Shown here: positions 12,793 through 22,176 of the stretch, in pieces
Numbering within the stretch: position 1 is the stretch's first letter
Layout of the letters: each line of letters begins with the position of its first letter
Source of the DNA: Rapana venosa
Lineage: Eukaryota > Mollusca > Gastropoda > Neogastropoda > Muricidae
Assembly: GCA_028751875.1 (NCBI GenBank)
Contig: CM054153.1
Coordinates: forward strand, 26,735,306 to 26,799,305
DNA length: 64,000 nt
Reading direction: 5' to 3'
Notes under the pieces: model-generated
Told to the model about the DNA's origin: nothing
The model's database searches: none
What the model saw: only the letters and a program-made list of their open reading frames with translations
Translations under genes and position numbers: made by a program

Positions 12793-13470
12793 CTGGATGA
12801 AATCGTGATAGGTGATGAGACCTGGGTGTACGTCCCAAAACAAAACATGGCCTCGGAAAGGCCCAAATCAAGACAGCGCAGCACAGAGGGAAAAGTGCTG
12901 CAGAAACCTTGCAGGGCCAGACGGTCATGGATGAGATTTTCCCTGGAGTCGGAATGCAGCTACTTAAATGGCAGGTGGGGTTTTTTTTGGTTTTTTTGGT
13001 GGGGGGGATGGTCGGCATACATAAAAAATCTCACCATTGGTGAACCTCAGAGCTCTAGCTGAGGAATGAAAAAATGGATGAGACTATAAAACTGAGGTCC
13101 CATGTGCGAACACATGCACATTGCAGGCCATTGTGTCCGGGTGGGAACGAATGACAACATTTACTGAACTGCATACACATGGAGCGCTTATTTCGTTATC
13201 CTAGAAACAAAAGATTAGAATAAAGAATAAAAAATACAGCAGAACACGCAAGTTCTATAGACTCAATTTTGTCTGACCTCGAGAAGTTTTAGGCAGCTGA
13301 CCTACCGAACACTGCTATGTGGGGAATCGAAGATCTGCACCTGCTCAAAGTTCGAAAAAGGGAATCTAGTAGAACATTTGAAACTACTTTCCAGACCTTG
13401 CACCTTGTGGCTTTGACCTTTTTCCCTATCTGAAGAAGTCCCTGGCAGGAAGGAGTTTAAGAAGCCAAGC
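12793..13470 (+). pseudogene. mariner transposase remnant
   Basis: The plus-strand frame from about 12793 has IVIGDETWVYVPKQ, matching the GDETWVY motif around the second catalytic Asp of mariner transposases. From 13391 another frame reads PDLAPCGFDLFPYLKKSLAG, matching the PDLAP.D..LFP.LK..L.G motif with the third catalytic position, here Gly-Phe-Asp. Between them is a SINE-derived insert (about 13000-13240). The coding sequence is broken by frame changes and truncation, so it is an inactive fossil. Confidence 0.75.
13000..13240 (+). repeat. SINE-B parts nested in mariner remnant
   Basis: Contains TCTCACCATTGGTGAACCTC plus AGAGCTCTAGC (type-2 tail), then GATGAGACTATAAAACTGAG, CATTGTGTCCGGGTGGGAAC and GCTTATTTCGTTATCC (SINE-B body and type-1 tail). 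Tail and body appear in an order unlike the other copies. Confidence 0.65.
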
Positions 13471-13629
13471 AGCATATTGTCCATTGTCTGGCACACACAC
13501 CAAGAGAGGCCTACACATCGGCCGGCATTTCTACAATGGATTGAGCTAATGAGGTAAACAACCATGCAGAAACCCCAAGCCCTGAAACAAGCTGCCATAT
13601 GGTCAGACACTCCACAAAGATGAATGCCA

Positions 13630-14100
13630 GCAAGTGGTGTTCTTCACCAATTCCCAGCCAGTCATACAAGCCCTTGTCTGCAGACAAAGAAATGGAACTC
13701 TAAAGGAACTACAGCTCCTTACACACACACCCAAAACCATGTAAAGCTGGAATGGATCCCTGCTCACTGTGGTATACCTGGCAACAACAGGCAGCACAGA
13801 AAGAACGGAGTGAAAGCAGCCGATCCAGAGTAGAGGATGATGACTACCACCAAGTCAAAAGAGAAGAACAAGTCATCATTCTAAGACTCCACACTGGGCA
13901 CAACAGGCTAAATCACCTCATGTCTACAAAACTGAAACTCATTCCTTCTCCCCTGTGTGCCTGTGGCAAAGAAAACCAGACTGGCGAGAGCACATCCTTC
14001 AGAGGTGTACGCTATTCAGCGACCTGAGGAAGATTATACGGCCCACAAGAAGAGCTGGAAAGGACATGCTGTCGGTGTGAAAAGCTAACGAGAGAAGCAA
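13630..14100 (+). pseudogene. LINE RNase-H segment, copy 2
   Basis: The frame around 13740 reads LEWIPAHCGIPGNN, the RNase-H motif of I/Jockey-type non-LTR retrotransposons. A second frame then gives VKREEQVIILRLHTGHNRLN and PSPLCACGKENQTGE, the downstream zinc-type CxCG..QT region of such elements. A frameshift between the two and stops afterwards show decay. Confidence 0.75.
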
Positions 14101-14564
14101 ATGTAGAATTGTGTGGTGAGAGCAGATGATGAAATGATTTGATTACTGGCAAATAATAATGGTCTCAGTTTACCAGAATGCCCTTATAAAGACCACAGAC
14201 TAGGACATTCAATCAAACATTGCAATAAAACAAAGATTGAAAAAAAAAAAGGGGATGCAGAAATAAACTGAAAAGAAAGAGGGAAAGGTGAGAAAAGAAA
14301 ACATGACAAATTTAAGAATTAAAAAAAAAATTTATTAAGATAGAGGCATGTATTTTTTCTGGCATTTTGCCTAATTGTGTGAGTAGGAAAAGGGGGTGGG
14401 GTGACATTATTAAGTGTGTACACACACAAAATGTCGAGAGATTATTTGCGAGTTTCTGGGTTATTAGTTTTGTACTTTTAAATGCAGGTAGGCAGGTCTG
14501 CTATTCAAATTTTCTGATCCAGCCACACAAAACCACCACAAAAGATTTTCAGTAAAGTGAACCA

Positions 14565-14570
14565 TTTATT
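14565..14570 (-). terminator. candidate poly(A) signal AATAAA
   Basis: On the minus strand AATAAA is followed, within about 25-45 nt, by a GT-rich stretch (TTTTGTGGTGGTTTTGTGTG). This is a signal-plus-downstream-element arrangement. The minus-strand sequence before it is T-rich and not obviously repetitive, like a 3' UTR end. It is 10.6 kb past the Groucho stop, so it could be the distal end of a very long 3' UTR or belong to an unseen transcript. Transcript data would decide. Confidence 0.35.
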
Positions 14571-15050
14571 CTACATGTACTGACATCCAGCACAGACTGT
14601 AACGCCAACTGACAAAGGATACATGTATACATTCCATCAACATCTCATGGTCATCGGGGTCGAGTGAACTAAATACAATGAATAAAACAAAAGACTCACA
14701 AATAACGGAAAACAAAATGCACTGCATCAACAATTCACAAGCATATTTCAAGTACAAGATTATCAAATGCTGAGGAATAACAACATGAAGACACAAAAAA
14801 TGCAGGTCTGAGCTTGAATGAGTTCACAGTACAAATGCCTTTCTCTTGTCTCACACTCAAGTTAATTACGTACGCATGCATTCTTTCTTTTCAAACGCAT
14901 ATCTCTTTGCCCCCACTTATTATTTGCGACCTCCACCATAAAATAAATTTTAGTCGGGTGGGGGTCAGGCTGTGGATTTTTCCTAGAATTGTCTATATAT
15001 ATATATGCTTTTAATAATTTAGTAAAAGAACTGATTTTGTTTTCAGGATA

Positions 15051-15260
15051 GGGGACGGGATAGCTCAGTGGTCAGAGCACTCGCTTTCCCCCAGCCAAGT
15101 TAAGCAGCGTTGAGCGTGGTTACCAGTTGGATGGGTGACCGTTTGCGCGCCTTGGCTTCAGTACAGTTCACCCAGCTGCCCTCAATATGCTGCTGGCCCT
15201 AGAGAAGTGAGGTCTGACGCCTCGCTCCCCTACGACCTTATAGGACTCCTTTACCTTTTT
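15051..15260 (+). repeat. SINE-A, internally deleted
   Basis: Head GGGATAGCTCAGTGGTCAGA, 5S-like middle with TTGGATGGGTGACC, then a jump to the CTCAATATGCTG 3' part. Copies of ATATATGCTTTTAATAATTT lie on both sides (about 15001 and 15263), so a target duplication or local duplication is present. Confidence 0.7.
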
Positions 15261-15599
15261 ATATATATGCTTTTAATAATTTAGTTTTCAGACTCTGCCT
15301 CTGGTGGGTTTCAACACTGGATACTTTGGGAATGGTTGGCTATATATTATGTATTAAACATATTGGAATAAAGAAATGATAAGCTTTGTACTGAGTGGAT
15401 CTTGCATCAAGAACAGACGAGACGAAAGAAAGAAATTGCATTTTCAAATTTAATTCAGAATGTTCCTCCCTCCCCAAAATCCAGCGGAAAAATTTTGAAG
15501 CGTGAATGCCCTATCTCAATGTTTGAGATTGTTCCGTTCCGCTGGACAGTAAAATCCAGCCCCGGAAAAAGTGCATTTGCGCTTCAAAAAGCAGGGTCC

Positions 15600-15985
15600 T
15601 AGTATCCCATACACAATACCTCCCTGCAATAAAAAATATTTTTAGTTGCACAATCCTAGTGTCCAAGATACGGCCGTACCTCCCCCACCATAAAAAATGT
15701 TTGTAGTGGCACAAAAGCATGATCATATCCGAGATACGGCCGTACCTCCCCACCATAAAAAATGTAGTGGCACAAAAACACAATACTAGTATCTAAAATA
15801 AGGCCATATACCTCCCCACAATAAAAATTTTTTAAAAAATTACGGGCACAAGAGCACAATCCTACAAGTATCCGAGATATTTGTAGTGGCACAAAAGCAT
15901 GATCTTTGAGATATGGTCATACCTCCCCACAATAATAATAATTTTTTAGTGGCACAAAAGCATGATCCCAGTAGTTGAGCTATTG
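15600..15985. repeat. about 60-bp tandem repeat, 5-6 units
   Basis: Recurrent GATACGGCCGTACCTCCCC, CATAAAAAATGT and AGTGGCACAAAAGCATGATC. Units vary by small deletions and A-run length. Confidence 0.8.
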
Positions 15986-16522
15986 GGGTCACAGATAAAA
16001 TAATGGGTATATCCTAATGGAAATAGGAAAAAAACTATCTCTTTACCATCCTAATACCTGCAGGAGACCCACACTTTACCTGCAGGAGACCCACACTTTA
16101 CCTGAACCTGTCAATCTCCCTGTCCTTTTAAAAACACCACATCTGTTAAAATCAGCCTTTTCAATCCTTTTCCTTAAAGCCAGGCATGGCAGTGATTTAT
16201 CATCATTTTGGTTTCCATCTGATTAAATTCAGCATTTCTTTTTCCTGGATTAAAGTGCAATAACAACCAAAAGAAGATCGGGAAGGCTTTAAAATGAACA
16301 TTTTGCAAGTTTGTTTTAATGTTTTGGTGTTTTTAAATGAATTGAATTTTTATTTTTTTTATTTTATTTTTTAAAGGCCATTTCGAATAGTACCCATTAT
16401 ACCAGTGAATTCTAAGCAATGCCTGACAATGTTCATGGTACTACACTTTTATTTCAGAATTGGCTGCCATGCCTGGCCTCAATCTATGGATAAAATGTGT
16501 ATATATACATATATATATATAT

Positions 16523-17120
16523 ATAGCTGCCAACCTTTAAGAATCCAAAAACAATTTTCTGGGGGTGGCTTGCCCCTTTGTTGAAAAAGCGGGGGTGCTC
16601 CCCCCTGAAGCTGAAGGTTTTTTTCTTCTTTCTTTTTATAAATAGTGCTAAAAACTTGCGGGCAGACAATCAGCTTCTCTCATTGGCAACATCACTGAAT
16701 CCTATGACAATGAAAATCCATGAAGTCAGCCGAGAGTCAAAGACAAGCTTAAAAAAAATAAGTGATTTTTGTTTTTTGTGTATTTTGTTGTTGCTTTTTT
16801 CTCTCTTCTTTTGAATATATATAAAGCAACTGGTATATCAATGTAGCAACATGTATAAATATCACTGGCACAGGGTGCAGCAGAAGGCAGAGAGAGCTTT
16901 TTGCCTTGTCAATACTGATCAATGTATGGACAATCCTCATTTCTGAGAACAAACAATTGGATGTTTGACATCTTGGTGGTAGGCAATGGAACCAGCACAC
17001 GATGTCCTACTTGATTTGAGCAATGTTTTGTTTGCCTTCTTAAATTTGGAAAAGTGGAAATTTTTCTTTTGAAAAAAAGAAGGAAATATTCCAGGGAATA
17101 AAGGAATGGTTGGCAGCTAT
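16523..17120. mobile_element. terminal-inverted-repeat element, copy 2
   Basis: Begins ATAGCTGCCAACCTTT and ends AATGGTTGGCAGCTAT, so the outer 13 bp (ATAGCTGCCAACC) are perfectly inverted, about 600 bp apart. Near the left end is a GC-rich self-complementary patch (GGGGGTGG ... GGGGTGCTCCCCCC). No transposase frame is visible. Probably a non-autonomous DNA element of unassigned superfamily. Confidence 0.6.
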
Positions 17121-17526
17121 GAAGAAGTCTCTTAAATCACTCCCTCTTAAGTCTCCCCCAAACTTTTTTTTAACCTGTTATGACAAAAAGGACCTTCAAC
17201 AAGAACTGAACCCTATCCTTAATAATTTTATAAAATGATTTTTCAAAAAGTTTTCCCATTATCTTCCACATAAACTACCAGCCTAAAGAAAAAAACAACT
17301 AAATCCATAATCAAACTAACCAAGTGCTACAAAAGGTACGCTTATACTGCCACGAACAACTGTTGGGTGAACAGATAAAAAAATCTTCAGATGCTAAAGC
17401 TACAGAGCTGTCAAATGGTGACAGTACTTTACTGCTGTGATTGGGATAGTGGACTGAGCGTCTAGTCTGTGTGTGTGTGTGTGTGTGTCTCTCTCTCTCT
17501 CTCTGTCTCTCTCTCTTATATATCCC

Positions 17527-17870
17527 TACGGGTGGGGACTGGATGTAAAAAAGCACATGGGTCATCATCATCATCAGTCCAGTGACCTTGGCAGTCGTGG
17601 AGGAGACACGAAAGACGATGCCGTGGTAAGCCTCCTCCATCCATCTCGGTCCTCGGCTCTGCGCAGTAGTGCTGAGTCATTCATCTTGGTCCATTCTCTG
17701 ATGTTGTCCATCCATGACTTGTTCTGTCTTCCCCTCTTTCTGCCACCTTCGAGTGTTCCCTGCAGTACTGTTTTTGGCAGAGTGTTGTGGCGGGTGACGT
17801 GGCCGAACCATGTCAGCTTTTTCTTCTTGGGTGCTTATTCATTATCCTCAAAATAAAAGAATTTGTCATT
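17527..17870 (+). repeat. SINE-B tail split by a LINE
   Basis: The pieces 17527-17562 and 17833-17870 join to the usual SINE-B 3' end (GGGACTGGATGTAAAAAAGC ... GTGCTTATTC.ATTATCCTC). The body between is the LINE fragment. Confidence 0.7.
17563..17827 (-). mobile_element. LINE 3' fragment inserted in a SINE
   Basis: Second copy of the same LINE 3' end, 265 bp, 5' truncated, with a (TGATGA)n 3' tail. It splits a SINE tail: left half ends ...AAAAAAGCACATGGGT, right half resumes GTGCTTATTCATTATCC. A 5-bp duplication TGGGT flanks it (17558-17562 and 17828-17832). That is a complete record of one target-primed insertion. Confidence 0.8.
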
Positions 17871-17994
17871 GATTAGAGCAATGGTTCTACGACTGCAGTC
17901 CTTGGCATTCCCATTTTTCAATACCACGGCAAATTCTTGTGCACAGCTTCCAGTCATTGTTCAGGCCACTGACATGAGTCCCATGATCTTTGTA

Positions 17995-18110
17995 CACAAA
18001 TGATGTTCTTCGTCAATCACTCAGACAGCAACTACTGTCTGTCCTATGGTCGACAAATGATGTTCTTCATCAATCACTCAGACAGCAACTACTGTCTGTC
18101 CTATGGTTGA
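17995..18110. repeat. 54-bp direct duplication
   Basis: ACAAATGATGTTCTTCGTCA through TGTCCTATGGT occurs twice in tandem with about one change (CGTCA/CATCA). Confidence 0.85.
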
Positions 18111-20950
18111 AATGATGATGCAAGGCAGTGACCTGCTTCTCCAGTGTTGTTGGCATGCTGACTGACACGTTGTCCTATCCGCATCTTCACTGATTGACTG
18201 CTGCTCTACCTTTTGCCGAGGACAGGTTCCAGTTCTTGAAAATCAAGCCTCGTCTCTCTTGCTTACTGCTCTGGATGCTCTTTCCCTCTTTTCTTTGAAA
18301 CTTTGTGGATTTTATCCATTTGCTGAAATGTACCCCTTCCCCCCCCTCTCCCTGAACATTTATCTCTGATCATCCCCCCCCCCCAATAACCTCTTGACAA
18401 ATAAATTTGCTTCTCATATCTTTGTTCAGCCTTCTGTAATCATGTCCTTAAAGGCTGTAATAATGTCCTTCCTGTTTGAATGGAAAACATCAATTGGTGG
18501 TTGATTTGTCCACTTTTCTAGTTTCTGACCCCCCCCCCAATAAATGGTGTTTTTTTCATATCCTCATATATTATTTGGCATAGTTTTGTTTGCTGGCTAA
18601 TCTTCTGGGAAAGCAGAGCAGAGCAGAGCAGAGCAGCAATTGTCTTGTTTCCTCTTGGAACTCCACTGTGATTTCTGGATCTTTCAGCTTGCAGTTTGGA
18701 GCACGAGGTCTACCTCTGGCTGAGAACTTGCATTCTTCACTGACCCCATTTGCTTCTGTCTATGAATGCATTTGTACATGCTCCTACATTTGCATTTCTC
18801 TTTGAAAGTGTAAATAAAAGGACAGCCTTGCCAGTGCTTATAAAAAAAAACGTGTGCAGCATCTAGTCTGATGGGCAGGGAGTGTGCCTACACTACAAGT
18901 ATGAGCACCTTACTTTCCATATGCATTTTTTCCTGACCTCCGTATGACAGTCTTCCGTGGCAGTATACATACGTAACCTGACCTGTCAGAATACTATAAT
19001 ACTAGTGTTAACGAAACCAAAATAAAAATTGAGAAACTAAATGTGCACTATACAAAAAAGGGATACAAGCATAACATGTTCAACCCCCCTTTGCCTCGTA
19101 CAAGGATTAAAAAAAAAAAAAAAAAAATCCTTGACCACTCCCTTTTCAAAAGCCTAAAAGATCCACAAGAGCACAAAAAGAAATAAAAAGCTTTCGACAC
19201 AAGTGCACAGAACAGCACACACAAAACCCCAACATCATCAGCAGATCCCCCCCCCCCCGAGCTGCAGAAGACAAAAACTCCATGATTGACCACACAGTTT
19301 AGGATCTAGAGACAAAGAAAGAAAGAAAAGGTGGTCAGACATTTGTCTGTCCCCATTTCTTCAGATAATCAAATTTCTCTATCGATCCAATGCGTCAAAA
19401 ATCCATTAAACTGATTCCACTTTTCCCTGAGATCAACGGAGTTTGACAAGAAAAGCCTGGGCAGCAAATGTACAACATGGTGAGGAAAAAACATCCACAT
19501 GCTTCAAAGATTCTGACTTGTTCAATCTACCAACTCTTTCCCTGTTAACCAAAATGAAAGCTGACATAGTGTACACAGCTTCACCTCCAGCAAGATATCT
19601 AAACACAGTAAATATTATGCCACACAGGTGTAGTGTACATGAACTAGCACAGAAAACATTTCATGAAGTATTCAAACATTTCATGAAGTATTCAAACTCC
19701 TAGACCCAACAAGCCCATCACCAGCTTGACCCTAAACCATACAGGGTAGCGTCCTACTTTCCCAAAGAGGCGTCACCACGTGCTGAACATTCTGGACTAT
19801 ACCCTACATGCCAGGGACAAATCTGCTCAAGCACTGAAGAATGTTTTGAGTGTAGTCTATCTTTACAAAGCTTTCTACTGCTTCACTGTTCCAAGACGGA
19901 CCTTGTTTATAAAGGGGGGAAGGGGGGGTGGGGGGGGGGGCAGTCCAAAAAAAAAATGGGGAAAGGGGGAGGGAGGTGTCAGGGGGCAAAGCCCCCTGAA
20001 TGTGAAGAAATGACACTATTTAATGTGCATGTTGATTACAACAAGAATTTTTGCGATAAAGATTTGCCAACACTAATCCTCCTTTGCTTGATTATAAAGT
20101 AAAGAATAGTGCACTGCATTTCTTAAGTGCAAGATTTTTGTTTGTTTTTTGTTGTTGTGTTTTACTGTTACCTACAGGCGCTTCATTAACAAAGTGGCAC
20201 AGATACATATAACCACTGATTTCCGATGACGAAAATATGCCTGCATTAGCACTTTATGTGGCTTCTTCAATGGATTCCCACCAGCACCGGACCATAAAGA
20301 CCCTTCCACAGCACTTTTGCTTCTTTTTTGAGAGGAAAGAGATGGTCAGACAGAGAATCAAAGATTTGAATCAAACTCTGGACGTGTTCCAAAAATAATG
20401 TGTTTGTCTCAGAAATCATGTATGTGCACAAATGCGCACATGAAAATGACAGAGTTAGGGGAGCGCTTTTGCACGGCTGTCTGCACATGTGATGTCAGCG
20501 CATACAAGTCATCACAACGCACGGACTGGTCAGTGAGCCAACTCTTGGTTTTCCAAAAAGGAGTACCTCTGTCTGACATTTTTGTTGTTGTCTGTGTCAG
20601 ATATCTTACAATCTATTCTTACCTTCCTTTTTTTGTTATATATACCAATGCCTTAACCATGCTGACTCTGATTGGTGCTTTAACCTATGATCAGGCTACA
20701 TCGCATCACCAGGACATCTGGCTGATGGAGTCTTTAAATAGTACACCTTCAACAAACAGTTGGCGAGCATGGCAATAATGTAACAAAACAGATACTGCTC
20801 AGTTATCAAGGAAGCAAGGATTAAGATTGATCCATGTGAAAATATAAATTCCATACATTATTATTATTATTATTATTAAATCATCCAACTGAGAAGAGCA
20901 CTGCTGGACTGAAAGCAGTTCAAAATTCAACAACACCCCACACAACATTT
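18111..20950. other. no gene recognised
   Basis: Contains poly-C runs near 18370, 18530 and 19250, a (GAGCA)n patch at 18615 and one partial mobile-element patch. The 126-residue frame at 20398 has no recognisable domain. Confidence 0.5.
19905..20015. repeat. partial relative of the inverted-repeat element
   Basis: Shares the G-rich patch with GGGGGCAAAGCCCCCTGAA seen near the left end of the two elements above, but neither terminus could be located. Confidence 0.3.
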
Positions 20951-20951
20951 C

Positions 20952-21228
20952 TACCTGGAGTTAACATCAGTGCCGACTCCACTCTCCCCAAAAGTCCTTT
21001 GGATGAGACTATAAATCAGAGGTCCTGAGTGCAAACGCACGCAGAACATCTTGCGCACACGTAAAATCCTGTTCCGCTTTTCGTAAGACCAGGCCATTGT
21101 GTGCCGGTGGGAACAGATGACAGAATTTACAAAACCGCATACACGCAGGGACTGGATGTAAAAAAGCACATAAGTGCTTATTCCATTATCCTCGATATAA
21201 AAGAATAAATAAATAAATAAATAAATAC
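20952..21228 (+). repeat. SINE-B, 5' truncated
   Basis: Contains GGAGTTAACATCAGTGCCGA, GATGAGACTATAAATCAGAG, CCATTGTGTGCCGGTGGGAA, GGGACTGGATGTAAAAAAGC and TTATTCCATTATCCTCGATA, ending in an (AAAT)n tail. This gives the family's type-1 tail in clear form. Confidence 0.75.
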
Positions 21229-21544
21229 CTTAAAATTTTCTCAACCAATTTAAACCGAGATTAAAATAAAAGACCCTGGAGACGGTCCAAAAGGCAGATT
21301 TGCGCCAAAAGGCAGAAAACTGTCATGTCTGTCATTGACATTCTCCATTGGAAAAGGGTAGGGGTGACTTTCTCCAGGTTTTAGTTTTACACTGACAAGC
21401 TGAGGCCTAGGGGTTGTCATCCCAGGTGTTTTATATTGCAGATAAGGCTGTTAACTTTGACTGTCAAAGTGTTCTTTTCTCCTTTTGTTTATACTTCATC
21501 TTTGATTCCACAAGCTTTTTCAAAAGAAAATCTGCATCCTTGCT

Positions 21545-21660
21545 TTAAAGGTCCCACCACAGAGGCCATATCGGGGGCTGTCACCTCATGAAATTTTAAA
21601 TCTCAGATTAAAACTGTGCAGCTACATGCAGATTTAAAACCAACTGAATTGTTGTTCCTC
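21545..21660 (-). repeat. dispersed repeat D, fragment
   Basis: CACAGAGGCCATATCGGGGG and AAATCTCAGATTAAAACTGT match 47895-47965. Confidence 0.5.
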
Positions 21661-22170
21661 ATTTTCATGCCCTGGTTAACCATAAAGGTCAACTGAGGAC
21701 GGTCACTCACATAAACAAAACCTGATTTGTAGTAACTCACTGTGACATGTTGACTCGTATCAAATAAGCTGCACAAACTTCCAAAAGCAAAAACGAGCCC
21801 TCGACATACTTAGGCGACTACTCTGATACTCTACAGAACACTAAGCTTCAACCCCACCCTACCTGGCTCCCCTCATTACAAAACCAAATACTGTTCATTC
21901 AAGAATCTGTCACAACATTGAGGTGCAAGCATGTGAACACACTGTTGTACACACACATGTTTTCCAGTCCTGGTGCCTGAACCAAGAAAAAATTGTGTGT
22001 CATTGCAAGTGTTTCAATTCAACTTACAGTTTCACCTGCCTGATCTTTTTAAGCTTATTTAACTGACTTTGTCGGCAGTTCAACTCTTGCCGTTATAGAC
22101 CTATACAAAACTCCCTGTCACTGCAAGGTTTATGTCCAGGTACTGTTGCCATGCCTCAACAGCCGGGCCA

Positions 22171-22176
22171 TTTATT
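22171..22176 (-). terminator. alternative poly(A) signal, weak
   Basis: AATAAA on the minus strand, 3.0 kb past the Groucho stop. The bases after it are not clearly GT-rich, so it is weaker than the 14565 site, but its distance is more usual for a 3' UTR. Confidence 0.2.

Noticed and set aside
20398..20778. 126-residue plus-strand frame
   Set aside because: Average composition but no recognisable domain, no splice support and no conservation evidence.
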